From: Rhodococcoides kyotonense
GTDB taxonomy: Bacteria; Actinomycetota; Actinomycetes; Mycobacteriales; Mycobacteriaceae
Reading direction: 5' to 3'
Length of the DNA: 64,000 bases
NCBI RefSeq assembly: GCF_900188125.1
Contig: NZ_FZOW01000021.1
Coordinates: forward strand, 20,810 to 84,809
The translations under genes and the position numbers were made by a program. Below are positions 43,047 to 51,973 of this stretch, in pieces. How positions within the stretch are numbered: the stretch's first letter is position 1; the number at the start of each line of letters is the position of its first letter. The notes below the pieces were generated by a model. That model saw nothing but the letters and a program-made list of their open reading frames with translations. It was not told the DNA's origin and did not search any database.

Positions 43047-44045
43047 GTGGCAAAGAGCATGAAGCAGGTGGCCGCCGCGGCAGGCGTATCCGTGGGCACG
43101 GTCTCGAACGTGCTCAACTCGCCGGACAAGGTTGCTCCCGCGACGGTGGATCGCGTCATGGCGGCCATCGACGAACTGGGGTTCGTGCGGAACGACGCCG
43201 CCCGTCAGCTGCGTGCCGGGCGGTCGCGATGCATCGGCCTCGTTGTTCTGGATCTGGGAAACCCGTTCTTCACCGACGTCGCGCGCGGCGCCGAAGCGAG
43301 TGCGTCCGAACGCAATCTGATGGTGCTGTCGGGATCGACGGACGACAACCCGGATCGTGAGCGGCTGTACCTCGACACCTTCGACGAGCAGCGGGTGTAC
43401 GGGTTGCTCGTGTCGCCGGTCGGGGAGAACCTGTCCAAACTCGAGACGCTGCAGTCGCGTGGTACTCCGGTCGTGCTGGTCGACCGAGACGGGACCGGCA
43501 CATCGTTCTCGTCCGTCGCGGTCGACGACGTCGCCGGTGGCGCGATGGCCGTCCGGCATCTGTGCGAGCAAGGCCGCCGACGCATCGCGTACGTCGGCGG
43601 CCCGTCGAGCCTTCGTCAGGTTGCGGATCGTCTGCGCGGAGCACGTGCGGCGGCGGCAGAGTTCGACGCCACCGTCGACGTGATCGGCACTCCCGAACTG
43701 AGCGTGCTCGCAGGCCGGGCAGCCGCGGCAGGGATCGCCGACCGGGCACCGAAAGATCGTCCCGACGCCATCTTCTGCGCGAACGATCTTCTCGCCCTTG
43801 GGGTTCTGCAGAGCCTCGTCATGCTCGGACGTTCCGTCGTGCCCGACGATATCGCCGTGATCGGGTACGACGACATCGACTTCGCGGCGTCCGCTGTCGT
43901 GTCACTGTCCTCGGTCCGGCAGCCGAGCCGCGACATCGGCCGTGCCGCAGTCGATCTCCTCGACCGCGCTGTTGCGGACCCAGCCGCGCCGCCACAGCAC
44001 GTGCATTTCCAGCCGACCCTGACGGTGCGGGCGTCGACGAGTTGA
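43047..44045 (+). CDS. LacI-family repressor of rhamnose genes
   Basis: This 332-residue regulator has an N-terminal LacI helix-turn-helix (MKQVAAAAGVSVGTVSNVLNSPDKV) and hinge, then a periplasmic-binding-protein-like ligand domain ending in IAVIGYDDIDFAA, SLSSVRQPSRDIGRAAVDLL. The start is GTG at 43047. It is the last gene of the rhamnose operon and the likely ligand of ATTGAAACGTTTCAAT at 35265-35280. Effector probably rhamnose or an intermediate. Its stop is five bases from the convergent catC stop, with no hairpin between. Confidence 0.87.
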   Translation: MAKSMKQVAAAAGVSVGTVSNVLNSPDKVAPATVDRVMAAIDELGFVRNDAARQLRAGRSRCIGLVVLDLGNPFFTDVARGAEASASERNLMVLSGSTDDNPDRERLYLDTFDEQRVYGLLVSPVGENLSKLETLQSRGTPVVLVDRDGTGTSFSSVAVDDVAGGAMAVRHLCEQGRRRIAYVGGPSSLRQVADRLRGARAAAAEFDATVDVIGTPELSVLAGRAAAAGIADRAPKDRPDAIFCANDLLALGVLQSLVMLGRSVVPDDIAVIGYDDIDFAASAVVSLSSVRQPSRDIGRAAVDLLDRAVADPAAPPQHVHFQPTLTVRASTS

Positions 44046-44050
44046 TCGAG

Positions 44051-44335
44051 TCAGGACGCGTCGATATCCGACGGGTGCTGGGCGAGTGGGGTCACCTCGA
44101 TCGTCATGTACGGGAACAGCGGTAGATTCCACAGGATTTCGTGGAGTCGTGCGTTGTCTCGGACGTCGAAGATGCTCAGATTCGAGTACTGCCCGACGAG
44201 CCGCCAGATGCTGACCCACTCACCCCCGCGCTGGAGTTCCTGCGAGTACGCCTTCTCCCGCGCGAGGGTGTCGGTGCGCACGTCCGCGTCGAGATCGAGG
44301 GGAAGTGCCACATCCATTTTCACTGCGAACAGCAT
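44051..44335 (-). CDS. catC: Muconolactone delta-isomerase
   Basis: This 94-residue protein of the CatC family converts muconolactone to 3-oxoadipate enol-lactone. The family pattern is clear: FAVKMDVALP, REKAYSQELQRGGEWVSIWR and LHEILWNLPLFPYMTIEVTPLAQHPSD. The length fits known enzymes, which form a decamer. It follows catA by 12 bp. Last gene of the catR-catB-catA-catC transcript. Confidence 0.93.
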   Translation of the reverse strand: MLFAVKMDVALPLDLDADVRTDTLAREKAYSQELQRGGEWVSIWRLVGQYSNLSIFDVRDNARLHEILWNLPLFPYMTIEVTPLAQHPSDIDAS

Positions 44336-44347
44336 GTATCTTTCCTC

Positions 44348-45196
44348 TCAGGCCTTGTCGAGTGCGAAGTTGTAGACAACTTCCTGGCCGCCCGGGACGT
44401 CCTGCGGGTCGAGGATGAGCTCGGGCTTGACGGCATCGGCGACGTCGTCGTCGTTGTGTGCGTCACCGGGGAAGTAGAGCTGCGTGGTGATCTGCTGGTG
44501 CCCGGCTGCGCCGACCTTGAGGTGCAGGTGGGCGGGGCGCCAGGGGTGCCATCCGGCGGCGGAGATGAGCTTGCCACAGGCGCCGTCGGTGGGAATCTGG
44601 TACGGCGCAGGCTTCAGAGTGTGAATCTTGAAGCGGCCTTGGTCGTCGGCGGTGATGCTGCCGCGCAGGTTCCACTCCGGGATGCCGGGTGCGAACTGCG
44701 AGTAGAAGCCGTCGGCGTCGGCGTGCCAGATCTCGACGAGTGCACCCGCGAGTCCGTGTCCGTCGACATCGGTGACCTGTCCCTGGAACAGCAACGGTGT
44801 GCCGTGCTCACCCTCGCGAGTGGGAAGTGTTGCCTCCGAGCCGAGTTCGGGAGCATCCGGCACGTAGTACGGGCCTTCGATGGTGCCCTTGCTGCCTTCG
44901 CGGGTGTCGCTCGCGACTTCCTCGACGACGTGCTCGACCCACACGTCGAGGAACAGCGGCCATTCACCGTCCTGGCCGACGTTGATCAGCCAGGCCTTGA
45001 GGGCGTTGTACTCGTCGTACGTGACATCGTGGTCGCGGATGGTCTTGTGGACCGCCGAAAGCAGTTCGCGTGCAAGCAGACTCACGCGCTCGGGTGGTGT
45101 GGACGCCGCGAAGGCCTTGTCGGAGGCGAAACGCTGAGTCGCGTTCGCTCCTGAGGCGGCTGCGGTGGCGACTTCTGGTGCGTGCTCGACGCTCAT
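44348..45196 (-). CDS. catA: Catechol 1,2-dioxygenase
   Basis: This 282-residue intradiol dioxygenase opens catechol to cis,cis-muconate with non-haem Fe(III). An N-terminal helical dimerisation region is followed by GTIEGPYYVPDAPEL (iron Tyr), LVEIWHADADGFYSQF (second Tyr) and WHPWRPAHLHLKV, which holds the histidine ligands. ATG at 45196 is well placed and the length is normal. It lies 44 bp after catB. Confidence 0.93.
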   Translation of the reverse strand: MSVEHAPEVATAAASGANATQRFASDKAFAASTPPERVSLLARELLSAVHKTIRDHDVTYDEYNALKAWLINVGQDGEWPLFLDVWVEHVVEEVASDTREGSKGTIEGPYYVPDAPELGSEATLPTREGEHGTPLLFQGQVTDVDGHGLAGALVEIWHADADGFYSQFAPGIPEWNLRGSITADDQGRFKIHTLKPAPYQIPTDGACGKLISAAGWHPWRPAHLHLKVGAAGHQQITTQLYFPGDAHNDDDVADAVKPELILDPQDVPGGQEVVYNFALDKA

Positions 45197-45240
45197 GTGT
45201 ACTCCTCGGATAGAAGGTGGAACAGGCTGTTTCAGGTGGC

Positions 45241-46344
45241 TCAGATGTCTTGCCGGTAACGCGCGAGCTTGTCCGGGTCGATCTCGACGCCGAGTCCGGC
45301 GCCTGGTCGCACTGTGAGTACGCCGTCGCGGATGTCGAGTGGTTCGGTGAGCAGGTCGTCGCTCATGTCGAGGAAGTTCGACAGTTCGCCTGCGCGCCGT
45401 GAGGTGAGTTCGAATGCGGACCCGAAGGCGACGGTGCACGTCGATCCGAGTTGGCCGTCGATCTGGTTGCCCATGACGACTTCGAGTCCGAGCCCCTCGC
45501 ACAAGTGAAGCGTCCGAGTCGATCCGGTGAACCCGCTGCGCGCGGTCTTGATGCTGACTGCGGTCGCCGATCCGCCGAGGATCTCGCGCGTCACTTCGGC
45601 CGGGGTCACGGCGGACTCGTCGGCGACGAACGGAACGTTCAATTGCCCGACGAGCCACCGCCTTCCGAGGACGTCGTCGGCTGGGCACAGTTCCTCGGCC
45701 AACGTCAGGCCCAGATCGGCCATGTCCGACATAGCTTTTGCCGACTCCGACGCACTCCAGCCGCGGTTGCCGTCGACGTAGAGTTCGACGTCGTCGCCGA
45801 GTCCTTCGCGCAAAGCACGTACGACTGCGGTGTCGAGCGAGACGGGCCGACGGCCGACTTTGACCTTGAACACGTCGATGCCGTACGTCTCGCGCATGCG
45901 GGTGGCCTCGTCGACCATCGCTTCCGGTGTGTCGAAGCCGAGCATGTGGCTCACGCGCATGCGGTCGGTGTATCCGCCGAGAAGGTCGGTGACGGGCATG
46001 TCGAGTGTACGTCCGAGAGCGTCCCAGATCGCTATGTCGACAGCCGCTTTCGCGACGGGATTGCCGACGGTGCGCGACAGACGTGCATGGACGATTTCGC
46101 GCTCGTTCAGCGCCAGTCCCACGACCTGAGGCGCGAAGATGGTCTCGATGACGGCGACGAGGCCGCGCTGGGTCTCACCGTAGGTGAACGGACGCGGGGG
46201 AGCGTCGGCGATACCGACGATGCCGTCGTCGGTGTGCACTCTGACGAGGACGTGCTCGGCGGCGTGTACTTCTCCGCTGGCGAATTTCAGCGGCTTTCGG
46301 TAGTCGATGGAATAGGGAATCGCGTCGACTGCAGTGATTTTCAT
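45241..46344 (-). CDS. catB: Muconate cycloisomerase
   Basis: This 367-residue enzyme of the mandelate racemase/muconate-lactonising family cyclises cis,cis-muconate to muconolactone. The catalytic lysine is in VFKVKVGRR; metal ligands lie in YVDGNRGW, LAEELCPADD and VADESAV; the opposite lysine is in SIKTARSGF. ATG at 46344 overlaps the LysR stop by four bases, so regulator and enzyme are coupled. Confidence 0.92.
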   Translation of the reverse strand: MKITAVDAIPYSIDYRKPLKFASGEVHAAEHVLVRVHTDDGIVGIADAPPRPFTYGETQRGLVAVIETIFAPQVVGLALNEREIVHARLSRTVGNPVAKAAVDIAIWDALGRTLDMPVTDLLGGYTDRMRVSHMLGFDTPEAMVDEATRMRETYGIDVFKVKVGRRPVSLDTAVVRALREGLGDDVELYVDGNRGWSASESAKAMSDMADLGLTLAEELCPADDVLGRRWLVGQLNVPFVADESAVTPAEVTREILGGSATAVSIKTARSGFTGSTRTLHLCEGLGLEVVMGNQIDGQLGSTCTVAFGSAFELTSRRAGELSNFLDMSDDLLTEPLDIRDGVLTVRPGAGLGVEIDPDKLARYRQDI

Positions 46345-47258
46345 GAGATGTCTTTCAGAGTCGTCTTCTCGAGCGGAGGCAGAATGTCCGCGTCTTCGAG
46401 TGCTTGGACGAGGGATTCGACAAGGGCGGACGAGTGGTCTCGGCGCCACGCGAGCGCGAGGTCGATCGTCGTCGCACCGCTGATGTCGCGGAAGACGACT
46501 CCGTCGAGTTTCAGTGCACGAACGGATTCGGGAACGAGCGCGATGCCGAGGCCGGCCGAGACAAGTGCCAGCAGCACCGATGTGTCGGGTGCTTCGTGTT
46601 CGCGTCGCGGAGTGAATCCGGCTGCGCGACAGCTGGACACGACGGCGTCGTTGACGGCCGAGTGGCTGTCGGAGTACATCACGAAGTCCTCGTAGGTGAT
46701 GTCGAGGATCTCGAGTGCCGGCTGGTCCGCCAGGCGGTGGTCCGACGGCAATGCCAGCACGAGGGATTCGGTCGAGATTGTCCGGACCACGAGGTCGTCG
46801 CCTGCCACGGGCGGACGCAGGACCGCAAGGTCCAGGTGTTCCGAGCGGAGCCCGTCGACCTGTGCAGGCGTCAGCAGGTCACCGTGGACTTCCAGCGCGA
46901 TGCCGGGAAGCCGCTGCTTCACAGCGCGCGAGATCGACGGAAGCTTGTCGTAGGCGGCCGTGCCGGTGAAGCCGATGCGCACCAGGCCGAGCCGGCCGTC
47001 GGTTATCCGTCGGACACCGCGCACGGTCTCGTCGAGAGTCTCCAGGATGCGCGTGGCTTCGCGGTAGAAGAACTCGCCTGCGGGCGTGAGACTGACCTGC
47101 CGTGTCGTGCGGGCCAACAGGGTGACGCCGAGTTCGGTTTCGAGCTGCCGTACCGACTGAGACAGAGCAGGTTGGGCCAGGTACAGACGCTTGGCGGCTT
47201 GACCGAAGTGTCGCGTCTCGGCGACAGCGACGAAATGGTGCAGATGTCGTAGCTCCAT
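46341..47258 (-). CDS. catR: LysR-family regulator of cat (and probably ben) genes
   Basis: This 305-residue regulator has an N-terminal winged helix (MELRHLHHFVAVAETRHFGQ, then LAQPALSQSVRQLETELG) and two effector subdomains. ATG at 47258 (MELRHLHH) is the conserved LysR start. It lies upstream of catB on the same strand with ATGA overlap and is divergent from benA. The gap holds CATTGAT-N11-ATCAATG. In many species catR is divergent from catB, whereas here it heads the cat operon and faces ben. Muconate is the family effector, which is inferred here. Confidence 0.87.
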   Translation of the reverse strand: MELRHLHHFVAVAETRHFGQAAKRLYLAQPALSQSVRQLETELGVTLLARTTRQVSLTPAGEFFYREATRILETLDETVRGVRRITDGRLGLVRIGFTGTAAYDKLPSISRAVKQRLPGIALEVHGDLLTPAQVDGLRSEHLDLAVLRPPVAGDDLVVRTISTESLVLALPSDHRLADQPALEILDITYEDFVMYSDSHSAVNDAVVSSCRAAGFTPRREHEAPDTSVLLALVSAGLGIALVPESVRALKLDGVVFRDISGATTIDLALAWRRDHSSALVESLVQALEDADILPPLEKTTLKDIS

Positions 47259-47344
47259 GGTGGGTGTCACCTCCTGCCGGTCGTTTCGTGACCCAACCCA
47301 CACTAGGAGCCCGATCCATCGATGACAAAGACGTAGCAGCGTTC

Positions 47345-47369
47345 CATTGATCGCTGTGGCTTATCAATG
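47345..47369. promoter_or_regulatory. LysR-type inverted repeat between catR and benA
   Basis: CATTGAT (47345-47351) and ATCAATG (47363-47369) are perfect inverted arms separated by 11 bases, containing the T-N11-A pattern of LysR sites. It is about 95 bp from benA and 87 bp from catR, so one site could serve both directions. Confidence 0.65.
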
Positions 47370-47463
47370 TCTGCCTAGGTGGTGTCTAGGGTTAGCCCTG
47401 GTGTGACCGGCGACACGTGATGACAGCCTCGAAGCAACCGGACCACACACTCCTGGAGGACCC

Positions 47464-48822
47464 ATGACCGAGATCTTGGACCACGTGCACGACACGGTCG
47501 CAGGTGCTGTCGTCGACGATCCCGATGCGGGCATCTACCGCGCGAACCGCAGCATCTTCACCGACGAGGAGATCTTCGAACTGGAGATGAAGCACATCTT
47601 CGAGGGCAACTGGATCTACATCGCCCACGAGAGTCAACTGCCGAACAACGGCGACTACTTCACCGTGCACATGGGCCGCCAACCCGTCGTGATCACGCGG
47701 GACAAGGACGGCGAGCTTCACTGCCTGATCAATGCGTGTGCTCACCGCGGAGCGATGCTGTGCCGCCGCAAGACCGACAACCGGACGACGCTGACCTGCC
47801 CGTTCCACGGCTGGACGTTCCGCAACGACGGGACCCTGCTCAAAGTCAAGGATCCTGACGGCGCCGGCTACCCCGAGACGTTCGACGTCGACGGCTCCCA
47901 CAACCTCACGAAGGTCCCCAGGTTCGAGAACTACCGAGGCTTCCTGTTCGCGAGTCTGAACGACGACGTGACGAGTCTCGCCGAGCATCTGGGCGACACG
48001 ACGAAGGTCATCGACATGCTCGTCGACCAGTCACCCGACGGGCTGGAAGTACTGCGCGGGTCGTCGACCTACACGTTCGACGGCAACTGGAAAGTGCAGG
48101 CGGAGAACGGCGCCGACGGCTACCACGTCAGCGCCGTGCACTGGAACTACGCAGCCACGACGTCGCGTCGCAGCAACGGCGAATCCAAGAACACGACCAA
48201 GGCGCTCGACGCCGGAGGCTGGGGCAAGTCGGGCGGCGGCTACTGGTCCTATCCCAACGGTCATCTGTGCCTGTGGACGTGGGCGGCGAATCCGCAGGAC
48301 CGGCCGCTCTGGGACAAGATGGACGATCTCAAGAAGGAGCACGGGGATGCCAAGGGCGAGTTCATGGTCAAGGGTTCTCGCAACCTGTGCCTGTACCCGA
48401 ACGTCTACCTCATGGACCAATTCTCCACGCAGATACGGCATTTCCGGCCCATCGCACCGAACAAGACCGAGGTGACCATCTACTGCATCGCCCCGAAGGG
48501 TGAGAGCAAGGCGGCCCGGACGCATCGCATCCGTCAGTACGAGGACTTCTTCAACGCGTCGGGCATGGCCACCCCCGACGATCTCGAGGAATTCCGGTCC
48601 TGCCAGCTGACATTCCAGGCCACCAACGCGCCGTGGAACGACATGAGCCGCGGTGCCGAGCATTGGCTCACCGGCCCCGACCCCGTTGCCGAAGCCTTGG
48701 ACATGCACGGGGTGATCTCGGCCGGAGTCAAGAACGAGGACGAAGGTCTCTATCCGGTCCAACACGGCTACTGGAAACAGACGATGTTGGCCGCTATCGA
48801 GCGCGAGCGAGGCGTGAAATGA
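47464..48822 (+). CDS. benA: Benzoate 1,2-dioxygenase large subunit
   Basis: This 452-residue Rieske oxygenase alpha subunit dihydroxylates benzoate to its cis-diol. The Rieske ligands are C92-x-H94 and C112-x2-H115 (CAHRGAML, TCPFHGW). The mononuclear iron site is D218, H221 and H226 within NGADGYHVSAVHW. First gene of the ben operon; its stop overlaps the benB start. Length and sequence fit BenA or the closely related toluate/anthranilate enzymes; the neighbouring catechol genes favour benzoate. Confidence 0.92.
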   Translation: MTEILDHVHDTVAGAVVDDPDAGIYRANRSIFTDEEIFELEMKHIFEGNWIYIAHESQLPNNGDYFTVHMGRQPVVITRDKDGELHCLINACAHRGAMLCRRKTDNRTTLTCPFHGWTFRNDGTLLKVKDPDGAGYPETFDVDGSHNLTKVPRFENYRGFLFASLNDDVTSLAEHLGDTTKVIDMLVDQSPDGLEVLRGSSTYTFDGNWKVQAENGADGYHVSAVHWNYAATTSRRSNGESKNTTKALDAGGWGKSGGGYWSYPNGHLCLWTWAANPQDRPLWDKMDDLKKEHGDAKGEFMVKGSRNLCLYPNVYLMDQFSTQIRHFRPIAPNKTEVTIYCIAPKGESKAARTHRIRQYEDFFNASGMATPDDLEEFRSCQLTFQATNAPWNDMSRGAEHWLTGPDPVAEALDMHGVISAGVKNEDEGLYPVQHGYWKQTMLAAIERERGVK

Positions 48823-49325
48823 CTACTGCAACAAAAGAAATAACACAGACGTCGATCGAGCAGTTTCTCTATCGTGAGGCTCGCTATCTCGACGACCGCG
48901 AATTCGAGAAGTGGCTGACGTGTTACGCGGACGACGTCGAATACTGGATGCCGAGCTGGGGCGACGACGACCTGCTGACTGAGGACCCACAGACCGATAT
49001 CTCGCTGATCTACTACGAGAACAAGGGTGGACTTGAGGACCGCGTCTTCCGTATTCGTACCGAACGTTCCAGCGCCACCTCGATTCCCGAACCACGCACG
49101 AGCCACAACATCAGCAATGTGGAAGTCATCGAACGTCGAGGCGACATCGTCGACGTCCGATTCAACTGGCACACCATGTACTTCCGCTACAAGACCATCG
49201 ACCCGTACTACGGGACGTCCTTCTACACCATCGACTTCTCCCGTGAGTCGCCGCTCATTCGTCGAAAGACCGTGGTGCTCAAGAACGACTACATCCATCA
49301 CGTCGTCGACATCTACCACTTCTGA
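48819..49325 (+). CDS. benB: Benzoate 1,2-dioxygenase small subunit
   Basis: This 168-residue beta subunit of the ring-hydroxylating dioxygenase has an NTF2-like fold and contributes structure to the alpha3-beta3 hexamer. It shows IEQFLYREARYLDDREFEKW, TCYADDVEYWMPSW, TSHNISNVEVIERR and the C-terminal NDYIHHVVDIYHF typical of BenB. ATG at 48819 overlaps the benA stop; an open frame further upstream is benA in another frame. Confidence 0.92.
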   Translation: MTTATKEITQTSIEQFLYREARYLDDREFEKWLTCYADDVEYWMPSWGDDDLLTEDPQTDISLIYYENKGGLEDRVFRIRTERSSATSIPEPRTSHNISNVEVIERRGDIVDVRFNWHTMYFRYKTIDPYYGTSFYTIDFSRESPLIRRKTVVLKNDYIHHVVDIYHF

Positions 49326-49366
49326 CTGTTCCTTCCACGCGAAGGAGCTGTGAGAGAGGAATTCTC

Positions 49367-51934
49367 ATGAGCCACCGTGTCGCGCTGTCCTTCGAGGACG
49401 GTGTCACCCGATTCATCACGTGTGCGGACGGGCAGACCGTCGCCGACGCTGCGTACCGCTCGCGGATCAACATCCCGCTCGACTGCCGCGACGGCGCGTG
49501 CGGAACGTGCAAGGCGCTGTGCGAGTCGGGTGACTACAACGGTGGCACTTACCTGGACGATGCGCTGTCCGACAACGAATCCGACCAAGGATACTGTCTG
49601 CCGTGCAGCATGACGCCGAAGTCGGATCTTGTTCTGCAGATCGCGAGTACGTCTGCGGTGGCCAAGACGCAGGCGGCCACGCACAGTACGAAGATCACTG
49701 CAGTACAAAGACTGTCGCCGACGACGGTTCGGTTCGCGGTCGCGTCTCCGGCGGGCGTCGATCTGGCATTTCTTCCCGGACAGTACGTGAACATCGCGGT
49801 GCCGGGCAGCGAGGAGACCAGGTCGTACTCGTTCAGTTGCACGCCGGGTTCCGCCGAGCTCGAGTTTCTCGTGAAACTTACCCCCGGCGGAGTGATGTCG
49901 ACGTTCCTCGACGAGCGCGCTGCCGAAGGCGGCAGTATCTCCTTCACCGGGCCGCACGGCAGCTTCTTCCTGCGTGAGGCCGAGCGCCCGGCATTACTTC
50001 TCGCCGGAGGTACCGGTCTCGCGCCCATCCTGTCGATCCTGCGAAAACTGGACGCAGAGGGCTCTTCTCGAACGGTGCACCTCGTCTACGGCGCGAGCAC
50101 GGACGACGACGTCGTACAGCTCGACGAGCTCGAGCAGTTGGCCAAGAGTCTCGACAACTTCACCTGGAGTCACTGCGTATCGGATCCGACGAGCACCGCC
50201 GAGAACAAGGGTTACGTCACGGGATTCATCGAACCCCATCACCTGAACGACGGTGACGTCGCCGTCTACCTGTGCGGTCCGCCGCCGATGGTCGAGGCAG
50301 TACGAACATATTTCGCGAATGAGGGCGTCGAACCGACAGGGTTCTACTACGAGAAATTCGCGCCGTCCGCGAAGACCGAAGACAAGGCCGCGCCCGTCGA
50401 AACCCCGGCAGTCGAAACCCCAGCCGTCGAAACCCCGGTCGTCGACACCCCAGCCGTCGAAACCCTGGCAGACGAGGTCGCCACGCTTCGATCCATCGCC
50501 GGGCAACGCGTCGGCGTCGCCGGATCCGACGGCCCATCGATTCCCCTCGACGAAGACGAGTCGACCATCATCGTCGCCGCGGACGCTCGCTCGGTGGCAG
50601 GTCAGGCCGTGTGGCCGCAGCGCGACATCGCGCCGACGGTCGCACGAACAGAACCCGTCTCCGCGGACTACGAAATCGGCGAAGAGCATCCGTCGGTGCA
50701 CGAATCCGACGCCGTGTTCGAAGCGCGTCGTGCCCTCGAACTCGGTGCGCTGGAACTCGTCATCGGCAGGCTCTCGTCGCAGCAGATCGCCGGCTATCGA
50801 TTGCTCGCTGAGACGACGACGCGCTACGTCGACGGTGATCGGTTCGTCGACGCCGCTGCCTATACCGAGACCAATGCCGCGTTCCACGACTACCTCTTTA
50901 CACAGACCAGGAACGAACACCTGCTGCAGGCGTACCAGGCGCTCGGGGTGAAAGCGGCGATGGCGGAGACTCTTCGAAACGCAGTGTGGTGCGATCCGTT
51001 GTGCGCCCAGGACCATGTCGACATCGTCGATGCTTTCGAGTCGCAGGACCGAGACCGTGCACGCACACTCATCGCCGAGCACGCCGAGAGATCCAAGGTC
51101 ACGATGAAACGCGCGATGCAGGACATGGCTCGCAGCAAGCGGCCTGCGTTCGTTCACCCTGGCCGCTTCGCGGGCAAGGTCGTTCTCGTGACCGGCGCAG
51201 CGCAGGGTATCGGCGAATGGGTTGCTCGACGAATCTCTGCCGAGGGCGGTGATCTCGTCCTGGCCGATCGCTCGGAACTCGTCGATGCACTGGCCGACGA
51301 ACTCGACCACGACGAGGCGAAAGCCCACGGCGTCTTGGCAGATCTCGAGACGTGGGAAGGCGCGTCGTCTGTCGTCGATGCTGCGATCGCTCGTCACGGC
51401 CGAATCGACGTGTCGATCCATGTCGTCGGCGGCACCATCTGGGCCAAGCCGTTCGCCGAGTATCCGCCGGAGCAGATCGAGAAGGAGATCTCGCGGTCGC
51501 TGTTTCCGACATTGTGGTCGTGCCGCGCGGTGGTCCCGCACATGATCGAGCGTCGGCGCGGAACCATCGTCAACGTCTCGTCCGTCGCCACACGCGGAAT
51601 CAACCGGGTTCCCTACGGTGCAGCCAAGGGTGGCGTCAATGCCATCACGTCGAACCTCGCGCTCGAAGCCGCGCCGTACGGAGTCCGCGTCGTCGCCACC
51701 GCTCCCGGCGGGACCGACGCGCCTGCGCGACGCATCGCCCGCGGTCCCGGTCCGTCGACCGACCAGGAAAAGCAGTGGTACCAGCAGCTCGTCGATCAGA
51801 CAGTGGGCTCGTCGACGCTAGGCCGATACGGAACACTCGACGAACAAGCCGCCGCGATCTGCTTCCTGGCGTCCGACGAGGCGTCGTACATCACGGGTAC
51901 CGTGCTTCCCGTTGCGGGCGGCGACCTCGGCTGA
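49367..51934 (+). CDS. BenC-FCD-BenD fusion (reductase, GntR ligand domain, diol dehydrogenase)
   Basis: This 855-residue chain joins normally separate proteins. Residues 1-335 are the benzoate dioxygenase reductase: a plant-type 2Fe-2S domain (C40, C45, C48 and C77/C80), an FAD domain (RSYSFSC) and an NAD domain (GGTGLAPILS, YLCGPPPM). Residues 344-368 are five VETPA-like pentapeptides. Residues about 445-590 match the FCD ligand domain of FadR-type GntR regulators (ETNAAFHDYLF, RNEHLLQAY, DHVDIVDAFESQDRDRARTL), with no DNA-binding helix. Residues 600-855 are an SDR (TGAAQGIGEW, YGAAK) fitting benzoate-diol dehydrogenase BenD. No internal stop or frameshift is seen. Confidence 0.87.
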   Translation: MSHRVALSFEDGVTRFITCADGQTVADAAYRSRINIPLDCRDGACGTCKALCESGDYNGGTYLDDALSDNESDQGYCLPCSMTPKSDLVLQIASTSAVAKTQAATHSTKITAVQRLSPTTVRFAVASPAGVDLAFLPGQYVNIAVPGSEETRSYSFSCTPGSAELEFLVKLTPGGVMSTFLDERAAEGGSISFTGPHGSFFLREAERPALLLAGGTGLAPILSILRKLDAEGSSRTVHLVYGASTDDDVVQLDELEQLAKSLDNFTWSHCVSDPTSTAENKGYVTGFIEPHHLNDGDVAVYLCGPPPMVEAVRTYFANEGVEPTGFYYEKFAPSAKTEDKAAPVETPAVETPAVETPVVDTPAVETLADEVATLRSIAGQRVGVAGSDGPSIPLDEDESTIIVAADARSVAGQAVWPQRDIAPTVARTEPVSADYEIGEEHPSVHESDAVFEARRALELGALELVIGRLSSQQIAGYRLLAETTTRYVDGDRFVDAAAYTETNAAFHDYLFTQTRNEHLLQAYQALGVKAAMAETLRNAVWCDPLCAQDHVDIVDAFESQDRDRARTLIAEHAERSKVTMKRAMQDMARSKRPAFVHPGRFAGKVVLVTGAAQGIGEWVARRISAEGGDLVLADRSELVDALADELDHDEAKAHGVLADLETWEGASSVVDAAIARHGRIDVSIHVVGGTIWAKPFAEYPPEQIEKEISRSLFPTLWSCRAVVPHMIERRRGTIVNVSSVATRGINRVPYGAAKGGVNAITSNLALEAAPYGVRVVATAPGGTDAPARRIARGPGPSTDQEKQWYQQLVDQTVGSSTLGRYGTLDEQAAAICFLASDEASYITGTVLPVAGGDLG
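50396..50470 (+). repeat. Five tandem 15-bp repeats in the fusion linker
   Basis: GTCGAAACCCCGGCA and four close variants run head to tail in frame, encoding VETPA, VETPA, VETPV, VDTPA, VETLA. They lie exactly where the reductase ends, forming a Pro-rich, acidic hinge. Copy number could vary by slippage or recombination. Confidence 0.85.
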
Positions 51935-51973
51935 TCGGCGGTATCGGTGTCGATTCGTGGATACGGTGGTGGA

